The notes under the pieces: model-generated
Told to the model about the DNA's origin: nothing
Databases searched by the model: none
Seen by the model: only the letters and a program-made list of their open reading frames with translations
From: Saccopteryx bilineata
Taxonomy: Eukaryota; Chordata; Mammalia; Chiroptera; Emballonuridae
NCBI RefSeq assembly: GCF_036850765.1
Contig: NC_089493.1
Span: forward strand, 192,652,706-192,716,705
Length of the DNA: 64,000 nt
Direction: 5' to 3'
Program-made: the position numbers and the translations under genes
Shown here: positions 1-11,419 of the stretch, piece by piece
How positions within the stretch are numbered: position 1 is the stretch's first letter
Layout: the number at the start of each line of letters is the position of its first letter

Positions 1-2514
1 ACCTCGTCTGTCACTCTGCAGTGGTGGTCAAGGTGTGACAGTCATGGAGATGAGGCCTTGGGGGTGTGAGCCTTGGCAAGGATTGCTTCCGGCTCAAAAG
101 TGCTTTGCCCCCAAAAGGCCTTCCCAAGAGCAAGCTCAGGAACTGCCTGGCAGACCGCCCGTCCCTCTGGTGACCTCCTGGCTGGGAAATGGCGTCCTCT
201 GTGCAATGCTTTTTGCTGGGGGTGGGTTGAGTTGTGTGTGTGTTTGTGTGTGCGCGTGTGTGTCTGTGAGAAGAGGGAGGGAGACCGAGAAGGGAGAAGG
301 CACGTTTGAAAGAATGAGAGAGAGAATGCATAGGTATTTATCCAGGGGTCCTGGCTCTAAAGGTTATTGAACACTAAGGAACGTGCGATCCAGAGCCCGG
401 ACATTAGCAAGACTAGAAACTGTTCACTTTCTGGGGCTGTGACGCCAGCTGGTGTTGAATGTACGAAGCCTGCACCTGCACAGAACTCCCTCAGATGGTA
501 TAGAAAAGGGACACTCGGATTTTCTAAGCGGAGGAAAAAATAGCTCATTGTTTACAGCTCCACAGCAGCAGTTCCTTGGGGGTTAGTTAGGTGGGCGGAG
601 AACATAAAGGAACAATTTGCTTCTTTGGTTTCTAACTCCATCCTGGAGAGGGTTTTGATGGGGTGCTGCACCCATCGGAGTGCTCTGGGCAGAGTCGCCC
701 ACAGAAGCCTTTTCAGCCCTCCCCCCCCCCCCCCCCAGTTAGCCTAATAATAAGCACACTGCACTTGACTCCGTCCCTAGATGCTTTGGGTCCTTACCGC
801 CCACCACGTCCAAGAAGACAAGCAACAGTTATCCGTCCTGGGGAGGGGAAGCGGCCCAGAGGCAGGGACACGCCTGGCGCTGGAAAGGCCACCGCAGGGC
901 GCGGGGCAGCTCTGTGCACTTCCTGTTGTGACCCCGTGCCTGTGGCCATCGCCAGGGCGACCTCCTAGGAAAGGAGAAGGGGGAGCCAGGTCTCTGCAAG
1001 CAGTCTTTGTTCTGAGAATCAGCTTCTCTTCCCCTGCTGATCACTAAGATGTTCATTGATCCTTAGGGTGTTAACTAGTAACTGAGATATTCACTGAAAA
1101 TGCTGACATTGGGACTGTCCCCCTGCCCAGGACTGTCTGCTAGGCAAGTACCTGGGACCCTGGTCCTGCCCTCACCCCCTCCTCCCTTCTTGGCTCCAGT
1201 CCTGGGCCCCATGCCTGCCCTGTCTTGTGCTGTGCCCTTAGGCAAATCCTTGGGCCTTCCTGTCTCTCAGTCCCCACTCTGGCTAAGAGGAACCCTAGGG
1301 CCTGCCCACTCCAGAGCTCTTGGGAGGATCCGCACAAGGTTCTGAAAGGCCTGTAACAGGTGGCAAGAGCAGGTACCATTGTTCTTACAACTCCTAACCT
1401 GTTTATCCGCTGAGGGAGGCAGGGAAGGGTCAGGCATGCGTGTAGCAGGTGTTCACTGGGTGTCTGGGGGCTCAGAGCCCAGCTGCGCCACTCCTCCATC
1501 CTGTCAAGTCCCGTGGGACCAGTTGGTGGCGCCCTTGTGATGCTCCAGGTCTTAGGCCACCTGCTTCTCTGTCTGGAAGTGGTCACTTTTCTGATCTCAA
1601 CTGCAGAAACCTTCCTCTTGTCCCTGCAAAGAGCCTCTGATTGGTCCTTTTTCCCTAGTGAATTTGGGAAACATGCCTGCACTTTAATTTTGCAGCAGAG
1701 TCTTTGGGGGATCTACTGGAATCTCAACCATGGCCCAGACAAGAGTTTTAGGACCCGGGCAGTGCACAAGGCCCCACTGACTCTGGTTGGTGGGAGCCTC
1801 CCATCCCCTCTGTGCTGGGCGTGGGCGCAGGCTCTGTATCAGAGGACTTGTCGCCCCCTGGGGCTGCGGTTCTCCCTGTAGCAGCCCCCCCCGGACTAAC
1901 CTGAGCCACAGTCACAAGCTGTGGCGGTCTCAGTGGGCTAGAGGGGCCAGCTCCTGTATCTTGCCACTTGCCCTTCCTGGCTACCCCATTGGGGTTCCAG
2001 CCAGGCTTGTGTGCAGACACCACCAGGAAAGCAGTGACCTTGGGCCTGGACCCAGAGTGGTCCAGGCCATGCTCCTGGCAACCTGTTAACCTGGGACAAA
2101 AGGAGGCAGTGGCCATTCGACTTGTTCTGCAGTTGCTATAAATAGCCTCCCTGTGTCCAAGAGGAATTAAAGGGGTGTTTATCTTCTAAAAACCAGACAT
2201 TTCCTGATGCTCTAAAAAACTGACTTCTCCGTTGCTATAGAGGAGCCGCTTGCATTGCCCTCGTGTTTTGTCTTGAGACTGGGGCAGGAGAAAGGAAAGG
2301 GAACCTCTTTTGTTTGTCCTGTGCTTTGGCACCGGGCAAGGGGAGTGCCACCACGTGTTAATTTCGTGCAGTGGGTCTTATTACCATACCGAGCTGTGTC
2401 TAAGACAACACCGATGATAAAACACCATTTTACGTCCCACTAAGGAGAAGACACTGCCAATTTTAACTATAGGATGCCACAGCTATACAATTCATCCCAA
2501 TCAGAGATGTTAAA
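1..2514. other. Unique DNA, no gene recognised
   Basis: I see no exon or RNA gene here. A degenerate GT run lies at about 230-268 and a C run at 720-736. The longest open frame (180 codons, minus strand, ending near 1140) has no recognisable domain, and I treat it as chance. Confidence 0.6.

Positions 2515-2558
<44 letters not shown>
2515..2558. repeat. (TG)n microsatellite
   Basis: An uninterrupted TG run of about 22 units lies directly next to an old MIR. Such runs are usually length-polymorphic. Confidence 0.95.
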
Positions 2559-2559
<1 letters not shown>

Positions 2560-2560
<1 letters not shown>

Positions 2561-2720
2561 CAGGGGCTGTTACTTGGGATCAATGAAATAATGGGATTAT
2601 CCCCATTTAGCAGGTAAGAGAACTGAGGTCCTGGGAGAGAAGGGATGTAGCATCTCAGAACAGGAGGTTGCAGGGCTGGGATTCGAACCCAGGAGTGTGC
2701 GGTGCTAAGTCCCATGTTGT
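2560..2720 (-). repeat. MIR SINE fragment
   Basis: The stretch contains the MIR signature in antisense: a 'ttatccccattt' block, an 'actgaggtc' block, and 'gggattcgaacccagg' from the tRNA B-box region. It is highly diverged, as expected of an ancient mammalian MIR. Confidence 0.75.
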
Positions 2721-3009
2721 CCCCTGCTTAGCCCAAGTTCCCGAAAGGTCAAGACTGCCTGAGTTTTTTTCCTCCAAAAGCCTTGTCCCACCACCTTCCC
2801 GAGCCTCATGACAAGTCCCCCTTCAATCAGGCTGGGCCCTCAGGGGAGATCAGAGGGTGCCCCTTATTGTGGTCCTGTGCCTATTTTTGACTCACCAGAG
2901 AAATTGGGCTTTTCCAAGTCAAAACAAGCTCCTTTTTCTAAGCCATTCCCGGAACGGAGTCGTCTGGGATTTAGCAACTGCTCCCCAAACTGCAGCCTCA
3001 CTTTTTTCA

Positions 3010-3100
3010 GCCATTCAACACCCACTGGTTGGCACCGGCCTGTGTTTGGACACAGGGTTGGGAACCAGGACTAAGGACAAAACCCAAAGGGAGCTCACGG
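3010..3100 (-). repeat. L2 LINE 3' fragment (probable)
   Basis: 'cattcaacacccactgg' followed by 'ggttgggaacca' and 'gggagctcac' resembles the antisense 3' end of L2. The match is short and diverged. Confidence 0.45.
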
Positions 3101-3241
3101 GGCAGAGCGGGAGAGAGATTTCTGAACTCTGATTTGATCCCTCTGGTGTTGGGTCTGTGCTTGCACATCATAGGCATTCATTAAAGCTTTGCTGAACAAA
3201 TGAGAAATCAGGTTATAAGTATTCACGGGTTTAACAAAACA

Positions 3242-3268
3242 CATGGACATGGACATGGACATGGACAT
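3242..3268. repeat. (ACATGG)n short tandem repeat
   Basis: The hexamer ACATGG is repeated about 4.5 times without interruption. Confidence 0.9.
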
Positions 3269-3619
3269 AAAGTCATTCAACAAACATCTGCTGAAGGCCC
3301 AGCTGGTGTGGGCTGCTGGAGGACGGAGCTGCGAGGACAGTGCCCTGGGGCTGATATCAGAGGTAGAGACATTAAGAGGGCAATCAGACATTTGGGGCAG
3401 ATTTCCTTGGCCATTCCAACAACATCCTTTGTTGGCCATTCTGTTGCCTTGGGAGTCTATCTTGGTGAATGCCCAACAACTGCTTCATGGACCCAGAGCC
3501 TTGTGTGCGCTTTGAAAAACGTCCTTCTGCATTAGAAACTCCAGGTACCTTGCAGCCGGCAAACCGCCACAGGCAGAATGCCCAGAGTCCCTTCTGATTG
3601 ATGACCACCCTCAGGTCAT

Positions 3620-4380
3620 GCCAGGGAGACGTGGAGAGATGGCGCTCTGCTGCTTTCGGGCCTGGGGACTGGTTCCTGGAAATCAGTCCCCAAGTCCCTG
3701 GAGAAGCCCTAGTCAGTTCCAGTTGAGAAGGAGATCGTGTGAAGTCTCGGAGACAGAGCGGCAGAAACCTCCCCCTGGCTCCCGTCTCTGCCCCAGTTCT
3801 GGAGGAGGGACACGGGCTTAGGAACACGGGGCCTCCTGGCCTTTCTCGGTATTTAATAGTCTCTGTCTTCTCCAAGTCCCGAATGAAATGACTCGTACGA
3901 AAATCTGTCTGTGCCTTATGAAAGTGTCTGTGCACTTTTTATCCTTTTCAAAAAGCAACGTTCAGAAGTGGGCAGGGGACTAGCATACAATTGTAGTGTT
4001 CTAGAAATCTGTGATAGTCACTGAAATTCTTCTGCATTATGTTTTTGATGTTGGAGTGGTGAAGTGTCCGCCCCATCCCTCCCTCCACCCCCCACCCCCC
4101 ACTCCCTGTGTACAGACCTTTTAAACAATGTCTCTTGATCTCCTTATTTTTCTGATTCAATACTGTGACCTCTCCAATACAGTCTAATCTTTGGGGAACT
4201 GTAATAAAGGTTTTAAAATTTGGGAAGGGTTGGGAAGGGTTTGCACTGGTCCTCTGTGTTGTGCTTTTGTGTATTGTGTGTTTCAGTTTTTGTCTGTTTT
4301 TATCTTTTATATTAACATAAGTTTCCTGTTTTAAAAAAACAAATACAACTTTGGCTTGTTAAAAAAGAAACCCTCTCCAG
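3620..4380. other. Unique DNA, no gene recognised
   Basis: No repeat family or coding signal is clear. The right half is AT-rich with poly-A/T runs, and 4080-4105 is a C-rich low-complexity patch. Confidence 0.5.
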
Positions 4381-4489
4381 AACTCAGTTTCTAAAATCAC
4401 AGTTGTCTACACCGATGGGGAGTGGAGATGTGGGATATGCGTCACTGCCAACCTTGAGGAAACGATTTGCAAAATGTCTATAGAGCTCT

Positions 4490-4640
4490 GACAGCGTTTG
4501 GTCCTTTGGCCAAGTAACTCTGCAGAAACATTGCAAGAAAATAATTCTAATCAAAAATTGAGCTCTACTCGTAAAGATGTTCATGGCAGTATTATTTATA
4601 ATGGTAAAAAAAACTAGAAGCAACCTTGATGTCCAATGAC
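4490..4640 (+). repeat. Old L1 fragment
   Basis: The string 'gatgttcatggcagtatta' and the following 'agcaaccttgatgtccaa' match the near-3' region of mammalian L1 in sense. The rest is diverged. Confidence 0.55.
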
Positions 4641-4649
4641 CAGAATGCT

Positions 4650-5035
4650 TGGTCACAAGTGACAGAAACCCAACTCGCAATAGCTTAAGGGGATGAAAAA
4701 GCCCAGGTACCTAGTAAGTTCGGTAGCAGAGCCCAAGAACACACTTTAGGAGCAACTGGATCCAGAATCTGAAATGCTGCAACAGGACTTGGCTTCTCCT
4801 CTCTGTTGTGGCGGGTTCCCAGGCATGTTCTCAAGATAACCAGCCTTTCAGCAATCCCCAGGTGGACCAACCTGGACCACGTGCCCTGTCCTGAACCAAT
4901 CACCGAGGCCAGGGAGATAGAGGGCTCGGATTGGTCAGACCCATACGCGCTCAGCTCCACCCGATAGCAGTGCCCGCCCCTGGAACTGAGCGTGGCCAAT
5001 CCCAGGCCCTGGGAAAAGTTGGAGCAAGGAAGGAG
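4650..5035. repeat. Old interspersed repeat, family unassigned
   Basis: It begins 'gtcacaagtgacagaaaccc', followed by 'aactcgcaatagcttaa', and further on carries 'gaaccaatcac' and 'attggtcagaccca' blocks. I associate this order with an old mammalian dispersed repeat but cannot name the family. Confidence 0.4.
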
Positions 5036-5094
5036 GGCAGGGCCAGCGAGAACAGCAGGCATCTCTCTAAGGAAGGGTGAGTGAACCGTGATAC

Positions 5095-5285
5095 AGGTAT
5101 TGACTCGGTTAATAGCGTGGGCTGTGAAGCCAGACACTTAACCTCTTTGCATCTCAGTTTCCTCGTCTGCACAGCAAGCGCTGTAAGAGCCCCTGATCTA
5201 GGTGGGGATGGGTGTGAACATCACTGAGTTCGTGCTGCTGCTCTGCTAAGCACAGTGGCACGCAGCAAAGACTTCATAACACAGG
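5095..5285 (+). repeat. MIR SINE
   Basis: 'cacttaacctctttgcatc' followed by 'tcagtttcctcgtctgca' is the sense MIR core, continuing to 'gctaagcacagtggca' near the 3' end. Confidence 0.75.
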
Positions 5286-5289
5286 GACA

Positions 5290-6129
5290 TCTTTATGTTA
5301 AAATATGTGGGAAAACCAAGATAGGAATCTGTACATACACTCTAATCTCCTGAATGGAAAAAGGAGTGGGGGAACCCAACAGTCCAAACACCTGACCGTA
5401 CAGTGGAACGACCAGCAGAATGAATGACCAACAGAAAAGAAGTGAAACGTCTGCTAGGGCTCGGTGATGGTTACTGGCGACTTTCTCCCGTGTTTTCCAA
5501 ATTTTCGACGAGGACCAGTTGTTGCTCTTAATTTAAACTGTTACTTGAAAAAAAAAAGTTATCTCCGTATTCTGCAAAAACCAAGGAGAACCGCTGGCCC
5601 TTGCTGGAATTCGTCAGGAATTCCCAGGCTGATTGTCTGAGCTGGAGATCCAAATTTAGTCAAGGTGCAGATACGGGCCTGCGAGTTTCCAGTAGAAGCC
5701 AGACCAGGCAGGCCAGTTTGGTGGGGCTTCCTCCCTCCCAGCCAGGCTGAATTCAGGGCCCAGGGCCCTGGGATGGAGCCTTGCAGGGGGTCTCAGGAGT
5801 GGGGGGAAAGGAAGGAGGTGAAGGGGCTGCCCAGGCCTGTTGCTCCTGGCTTGCTGGAACAGCCTGGCTGGGTGATGTGGTTTGAGGAAGCGGTGAGGTA
5901 AGAGAAATGAACCAGCATTTATCAAGCAGAAGAAACCCAGACTGTCACATGTTCCCTGGTGTTTGTGTCCTCACAGTACACATGGGAGGGGAACGGGGTC
6001 CCTCCAAGGTAGAAGTCGGATTGGGCCCCAGGTCTGCCCGATCCAGAAAAGGCAGATCTTTCAGAGGCACATGTCGTACCCTTCTCCCAATGTCTCCGAG
6101 GCGGAGTCTTCCCACTTATACTGGGTCGG
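5290..6129. other. Unique DNA, no gene recognised
   Basis: An AT-rich left part passes into a GC-richer right part. No repeat or exon is evident. Confidence 0.5.
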
Positions 6130-6145
6130 GGGTCGGGGGATGTTT

Positions 6146-6548
6146 CTTTCTTTTTCTTTCTTTTTTTTTTTTCTGAAGCTGGAAACGGGGAGAGACAGTC
6201 AGACAGACTCCTGCATGCGCCCGACCGGGATCCACCCGGCACGCCCACCAGGGGTGACTCTCTGCCCACCAGGGGGCGATGCTCTGCCCCTCCGGGGAGT
6301 CGCTCTGCCACGACTAGAGCCGCTCTAGTGCCTGGGGCAGAGGCCAAGGAGCCATCCCCAGCGCCCGGGCCATCTTTGCTCCAATGGAGCCTTGGCTGCG
6401 GGAGGGGAAGAGAGAGACAGAGAGGAAGGAGGGGGTGGGGATGGAGAAGCAAATGGGTGCTTCTCCTATGTGCCCTGGCCGGGAGTCGAACCCGGGTCCC
6501 CTGCACGCCAGGCCGACGCTCTACCGCTGAGCCAACCGGCCAGGGCCT
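6146..6548 (-). mobile_element. SINE-A copy A1, full length
   Basis: The tRNA-like head is at the right end and the A tail (poly-T on this strand) at the left. Imperfect 16-bp target duplications 'gggtcRggRgatgttt' flank it at 6130-6145 and 6549-6564. In the head GCCCTGG pairs with CCAGGGC (acceptor stem), and a B box GGTTCGAnTCC is present. The body carries two CTCF-like blocks, the better one at about 6263-6281. Confidence 0.9.
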
Positions 6549-6843
6549 GGGTCAGGAGATGTTTGTATAGTATACTGCTCACAGGTAATACCCTGCTCAC
6601 AAAAACTAGGGGATGTTTCAAAATGAATATGAAGTGATAAGAAGCATTTGATTTGATTTTTTTTTTTTTATTGAACAAGAACATCAGAAAAGCAAACGGC
6701 AAATCGAAGGAAGTTGTTCGATTATGCACGAGATGCAAAACCAACTTTTATTTCATTGGTGCAAATGCACTATAGAAAAAGGCTGAAAGTTCTGGAGTAT
6801 CTACAAGTCCCCTGGTCCCCCAATTTTTGTGAGCAGTGTGATA

Positions 6844-7010
6844 ATAACAGGTCGTGTAATGAGCACTTACTGTGTGCTGAGAGCATCCGTTACATCATTG
6901 AGTCCTCACAACAGCTCTTTGAGGTAGGTCCCATCATTACTTTCATTTTATAGGACAGAAAACCAAGATTCAGACATGAAGTAACTTCATCCACTCTCTA
7001 CGGCCTCTCA
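6844..7010 (-). repeat. MIR SINE
   Basis: The antisense MIR order is visible: 'gagcacttactgtgtgctga', 'gagtcctcacaacagctctt', 'gaggtaggtcccat', then 'ttcattttatagga'. Confidence 0.8.
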
Positions 7011-7109
7011 AAGACACAGGATTTCTTCTCTTTCTTTTTGTAATTACTTCCCAGGACCTAGACCCAGTGGTTTTCAAGGGCAAATGGGCCTGGAACAGAG
7101 GTACTGGTA

Positions 7110-7275
7110 ATTTCATTGGCCCCGCAAACAACCCGTCAGAGGTAGGTGTTATTGCCTCATTTTGCAGGAAAAGGAAGAGAGGCTCAGAGAGGGCAGTGAC
7201 CTGTCCTGAGTCACACAGCTCACGAGCTGAGGAGCCAGAATTTGAACCAGGTCTGACTCTTTTCTCGGCATCACA
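7110..7275 (-). repeat. MIR SINE
   Basis: 'gaggtaggtgttattgcc', 'gaggctcagagagggcag', 'gagtcacacagctcacga' and 'gaatttgaaccaggtctga' appear in the antisense MIR order. This is a second MIR close to the one ending near 7010. Confidence 0.8.
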
Positions 7276-7289
7276 GCTTGTCTGTAGGT

Positions 7290-8050
7290 ACGTTGCCGGA
7301 AGGAGGAGGACCAGCAGAAAGAGAAAGGAGAGGGAAGAGAGGAAGGGAGGGAAGGGAAAGATGGAGAGGGATGAGACCAGGCTCAGCACCTAGAGGGACA
7401 AGGAGAGAAAAGCCGTCCACTTGTGTCCTTGCCTCACAGCATCTATGACTCCAGATCCAGGGAGGGGATCTTGGCCTCTCCCTTCAGGCTCATCTCTCCT
7501 GGCTCGTGGAAGCTGGTTTTGGCTCCCACACAGGGATACGAAAAACATGAATATTCCAGGCATCTGCTATGGGAACAGAGCTCCAACCTTGGCTGTTAAA
7601 TGCACCCAGGGGATGCTTCCAGAAGCCTGGGGGCAGCTGCATCAACACCGAGTGCCTGCCTGGGGCAGTCTGGTCCCCTCTCCTCGGCCCCTCCCCTCCT
7701 GGCTCTGGCCTGCCAGGTCTAAACCCTTCTCTCTGCCTCCGCCTCCCTCATCCTGCCTCTCTCCCCAGCTGCCTGGGAAGGCGTCGGCCATCAGAACAGT
7801 CCAGAGAGCCTGCTGAGGAGTCAGCCGGCTAGACCTGCGTTCATGTCCATGTGAACCCAGCAAGAGGGGTGCTTGGCCTCTCCAAGGGGCCTAAACTTTG
7901 TGTGGCTGCCCCCTGGAGCTGTGCAAGGGGAGGAGGCCCCGTCTCTGCGCCTCACTCCCCTGCCCCCAGCGGGGGCCTGTGGGTCTTTTCTGCACCAGGG
8001 GGTCCCAGCGCAGCTCCGTGCAGGTGTTTCCAACGGGACGGAGTCTAGCC
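7290..8050. other. Unique GC-rich DNA, no gene recognised
   Basis: A purine-rich patch lies at 7295-7390. The rest is GC-rich and has no open frame with recognisable protein features. Confidence 0.5.
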
Positions 8051-8054
8051 TCTG

Positions 8055-8200
8055 CTGTGGGCTCTTGGGCAAGTTACTGACCCTCTCTGAGCCCCGTTTT
8101 CTCGGTCTCCGGGGTGAGAGGGGTGTCAGCCCCCTCGTGGACTGTGCCAGGATGAACGGTATCAGGGAGTGGCTGGCATGGGGAGGTGCCCAGCAATGGT
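8055..8200 (+). repeat. MIR SINE
   Basis: 'ctcttgggcaagttactgac' followed by 'cctctctgagccccgtttt' is the sense MIR core. The 3' part is degenerate. Confidence 0.75.
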
Positions 8201-8726
8201 GGTCACTGTTTTTGTCAGCGTTAGAGGACTGCTGCGTCCACCCCCCGTCCCAGCTGGGCCAGGGCCGCCCCCTCAGTGCCCCCCCCCCGGGCCTCCCCTT
8301 AGGCTTTGTACTGCCTCAGTGAGTCAGCCCCGTGACACTTAGTGGAGCATTCTAATATCACCTTTGCGACCGAACACAGGGACCCCTCTGCAGCTTGGTC
8401 GCTGACCCTGCCCACGGGAGGAGACCACTTGCAGTTTACACCCCACCTGTCGACTCACCTTCACGACAGAAGTTGTTTTACTAGGTTATTTTGCAGACTC
8501 CAAGAGAAACTGAGGCGTCGGTCTGCCGTGTGAGCCGCCCCGTTTGCTGACCACGTCTTATAACTCCTACTGGAGGCCATATGCTGTGACTCTCGCTGCT
8601 GGTCCGCCAGAACTACCCGCTGTTCTCACCTCACACCTCCGCTTGCTGACCCCGGAGTCAGCAGACCCCTGAACATCCAGCCGCCCCCACCGGTCGGAAA
8701 ATGAATGATGTCAGTGTATGGTCTCG

Positions 8727-8740
8727 TTTCCCTAGCAACC
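8727..8740 (+). promoter_or_regulatory. RFX X-box-like motif
   Basis: GTTTCCCTAGCAAC fits the imperfect palindrome GTNNCC-nn-RGYAAC bound by RFX factors. It lies in unique DNA. Function is not shown by sequence alone. Confidence 0.3.
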
Positions 8741-8744
8741 CCTC

Positions 8745-10418
8745 CTTTTGATGAGCTGGCAGCTCTCACCTCTAAAACCCTTGCATTATCCTTCCCGCTT
8801 TGGAGCGTGTCTTCGGTTTATGCCGAAGGCTACGTTCTTTGATTCACAAATCCTATCAGACTACAACGCTCTCTGATCCCTCAGAAGAGTCCCGGGGAAC
8901 TTGCGTGTACAGCAGCGGCACCGACAGGTGACCAGCACAGCGTCTCCCCAAACGGCAGAACCTCGGTGTCTGCGCCCTCTCCACCCCCCACCCCCCTGTG
9001 GGATTTCTGGCATTAGACACCCTCTTCCCGAGAGGAGCGAGAGCCGCGAGCAGCGGACAGCGGGCGGGCGGCGCTGGGGGCCTCTGCGCTGGCCCCGGCC
9101 CCTCGCCCCTTGCTTGTGTTGGCTCCCGGTCAGGAATGCGGGCCCAGGCCTGGGAGGCGGACTGACCTCAGGCTCCGGAGGGGACGTCACACTTTTACTC
9201 GGCTCCCAGGATCGGCCCTGCATTCCAGGAGGGGCGTGGGAAGGGCCAGGCCTTGCCCAGGCTGGGCTGAGAACTGTCTGCGGCCTGGCTGTCCCCACAG
9301 CCCGGGGCCCACCTCCGTGTCCCCCAGGGAGCTCCGCTCACCACGGAGGAACAGAGCCGGGTCTGGGAGAAGGCTCCCATTGCCACCCAGGACAGGCCCT
9401 GGCCTTCCCCACATACCACCCCGTCCCCCATTTCCGGTGCCAGCAGCTCTGTCCCTGCCTTCCCCGGTGTCGTTTCCGCTATGAAGAAGGATCCTCTCCA
9501 CTATTCTGAGCAGTCCTGGCTCCCTTAAGCCTCTGTCCCCCTGCCAGGGGTCCAAGGCTGTCTAGATCCACTCCGGGGCATCCCTCCTGCCCGGCCTGTC
9601 TGTGCTTCCACCCTGGGGTTGTTCTGGCTTCTGGTACTAGTACCCCTAGTAACCCGGAGGCTCTCCGGAGGAGGTCACTCATGGGCAGTCATGGTCTGGC
9701 CGAGGTCTGCCTGCAGAAGGGAGCTGCCAGAGCACAAAGCCTGCAGGGCTGCGTGTTGGAGGAGGCAACCGGGGTAGAGGCCGAGGTTCCCAGGGACATT
9801 TTCCTTCTGCCATAAGCAGCCTCTCTTCCTCCCAGAGGTCCCCACCACTCCTCTGGCTGGGACAGGCTGCACGCAGATGGGCGAAGGGCAGTGGCCCAAC
9901 CCGGGCAGGGGTCTGGAGGCAGAAAGGCCGCATGATGTGGGGTGAGGGCTTCATCCCCTGAGCACTGCCTTGTCCTCGTTCTTGCTAGTAAGCAGTGAGG
10001 CTGGAAGGGCCGGGATCCAGAGAAGGGGGCCTGCTCTGTCTGGCAAGGAGCCTCCTGGAAAGGGATAGGTAGTTTCTTTCCTAAAAGATGGAGCGCCGTC
10101 ACCCTCTAGTGGCGCTCGTGGGAAGCAGCAAAGACCTGAGCGGAAAGAAACAGCTGGATAGATAGCCAGGTGGCCCAGGAAGGCAGGCTCCTGAAGACTG
10201 TCTGGCGGATCCGGGTAAGCCAGAGGAGGCCGTGCCGGGGTGACAGTGAGGGTGGGCTGAGGTGGAGGCAGACTGGGCCAGGACAGGCTCCTTCCCCGGA
10301 CCCTGCAATGCCGGGAGGATGGTCCATGTGCCCCAACTCTGGCCCCCATGTGACCAGCTCAGTTTAACCCATGCAGGGGACCCTTAGTGTGTCAGGCACA
10401 TTAAAAGAAACCAAACAG
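8745..10418. other. Unique GC-rich DNA, no gene recognised
   Basis: A small CpG-dense patch lies at about 9010-9080. Open frames of up to 202 codons occur in several frames at once, as expected in GC-rich DNA, and none has a recognisable domain. Confidence 0.5.
10099..10114 (-). promoter_or_regulatory. CTCF-like motif in unique DNA
   Basis: The minus strand reads GCGCCACTAGAGGGTGAC, close to the CTCF core CCACYAGRKGGC with one mismatch at the final core position. Confidence 0.35.
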
Positions 10419-10806
10419 GCCCTGGCCGGTTGGCTCAGCGGTAAAGCGTCGGCCTGGCGTGCGGGGGACCCGGGTTTGATTCCCGGCCAGGGCACATAGG
10501 AGAAGCGCCCATTTGCTTCTCCACCCCTGCCCCCCCCTCCTTCCTCTCTGTCTCTCTCTTCCCCTCCCGCAGCCAAGGCTCCATTGGAGCAAAGATGGCC
10601 CGGGTGCTGGGGATGGCTCCTTGGCCTCTGCCCCAGGCGCTAGAGTGGCTCTGGTCACAACAGAGTGACCCCCTGGAGGGGCAGAGCATCGCCCTTGGTG
10701 GGTGTGCCGGGTGGATCCCGGTTGGGCGCATGCGGGAGTCTGTCTGACTGTCTCTCCCCGTTTCCAGCTTCAGAAAAATACAAAAAAAAAAAAAAAAGAA
10801 AAAAGA
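10419..10806 (+). mobile_element. SINE-A copy A2
   Basis: The head, body and mixed A tail are complete. The target duplication 'agaaaccaaacagg' occurs before the head and after the tail (10812-10825). The CTCF-like block in the body is partly lost: 'catcgcccttggtgggtg'. Confidence 0.9.
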
Positions 10807-10854
10807 AAAAAAGAAACCAAACAGGGAGAAATGCAATAAAAAAAAACCCCTCAA

Positions 10855-11168
10855 GACATACTAAGTGACATAGCCAGTCACAAAGGACAAATACTGTGTG
10901 ATTCCTCTTACACAAGGTTCCGAGAGGAGCCAGATTCATACAGAGAGTAGAATGGGGGGTCCAGGGGCTGGGGGAGGGGAGCGTGTGTTTACTGGGGACA
11001 GAGATTCTGGTTGAGGTGATGAGCAGTGTTCTGGAGCGGGATGGTGGTGGTGGTTGCAGGAGTAACGTAGATGGACTTCATGCCACTGAACTGGACACGT
11101 GAACTGGGTTAGGGTGGTAAGTTTTTATGCTATGTGTATGTTACCAGAATTTTTTTAATTGGAAAGAA
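10855..11168 (+). repeat. Old L1 3' end (L1M type)
   Basis: 'agccagtcacaaaggacaaa' and 'tactgtgtgattcctcttac', followed by 'gccactgaactggacac' and 'gtatgttaccagaatttt', follow the 3' untranslated region of old mammalian L1 copies in sense. Confidence 0.7.
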
Positions 11169-11186
11169 AAAAGAAGCCCTCATATA

Positions 11187-11313
11187 CAGGGTTTAGCAAA
11201 AGTAAGTTTACGGTTGTTCATGTGGAAAATAATGCAATAATTAATTAATAATAATACAAGAATAAACTCTGTTTTGCGTACTCACAGCTGTGAACCTACT
11301 TTTGCCGACCCCG
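11187..11313. mobile_element. mariner-type MITE
   Basis: A 127-bp element is flanked by TA on both sides (11185-11186 and 11314-11315). Its terminal inverted repeats are about 26 bp: CAGGGTTTAGCAAAAGTAAG on the left against CGGGGTCGGCAAAAGTAGGT read from the right. The inside is AT-rich with no transposase, so it is non-autonomous. Confidence 0.75.
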
Positions 11314-11360
11314 TATCGACAAGAATCGGCAATACTGCTGAAGCCACCTCTTTGGCCGTT

Positions 11361-11393
11361 GGGGGCCGGCGGGGGGGTGGGGTGGGGGGGGGG
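11361..11393 (+). repeat. G-rich run with G-quadruplex potential
   Basis: G runs of 3 to 10 bases are separated by single T or C bases. Confidence 0.6.
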
Positions 11394-11419
11394 ACCTGAA
11401 CAGGACACCACAGTCTGGG

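Noticed and set aside
1140..1682. 180-codon open frame on the minus strand
   Set aside because: No recognisable domain and typical GC-rich composition. No supporting splice, promoter or homology signal is visible.
3200..3535. His-Gly repeat peptide ('THGHGHGHGH')
   Set aside because: It arises from the (ACATGG)n tandem repeat. The same DNA gives MDMDMD in another frame.
8901..9509. 202-codon open frame on the plus strand
   Set aside because: Overlapping open frames on both strands and low-complexity Pro/Gly/Arg content point to GC composition.
10419..10495. tRNA gene (and similar tRNA-like heads elsewhere)
   Set aside because: The tRNA-like sequence is the 5' head of SINE-A. The same body and A tail follow in every copy, target duplications flank most of them, and the anticodon arm is not convincing.
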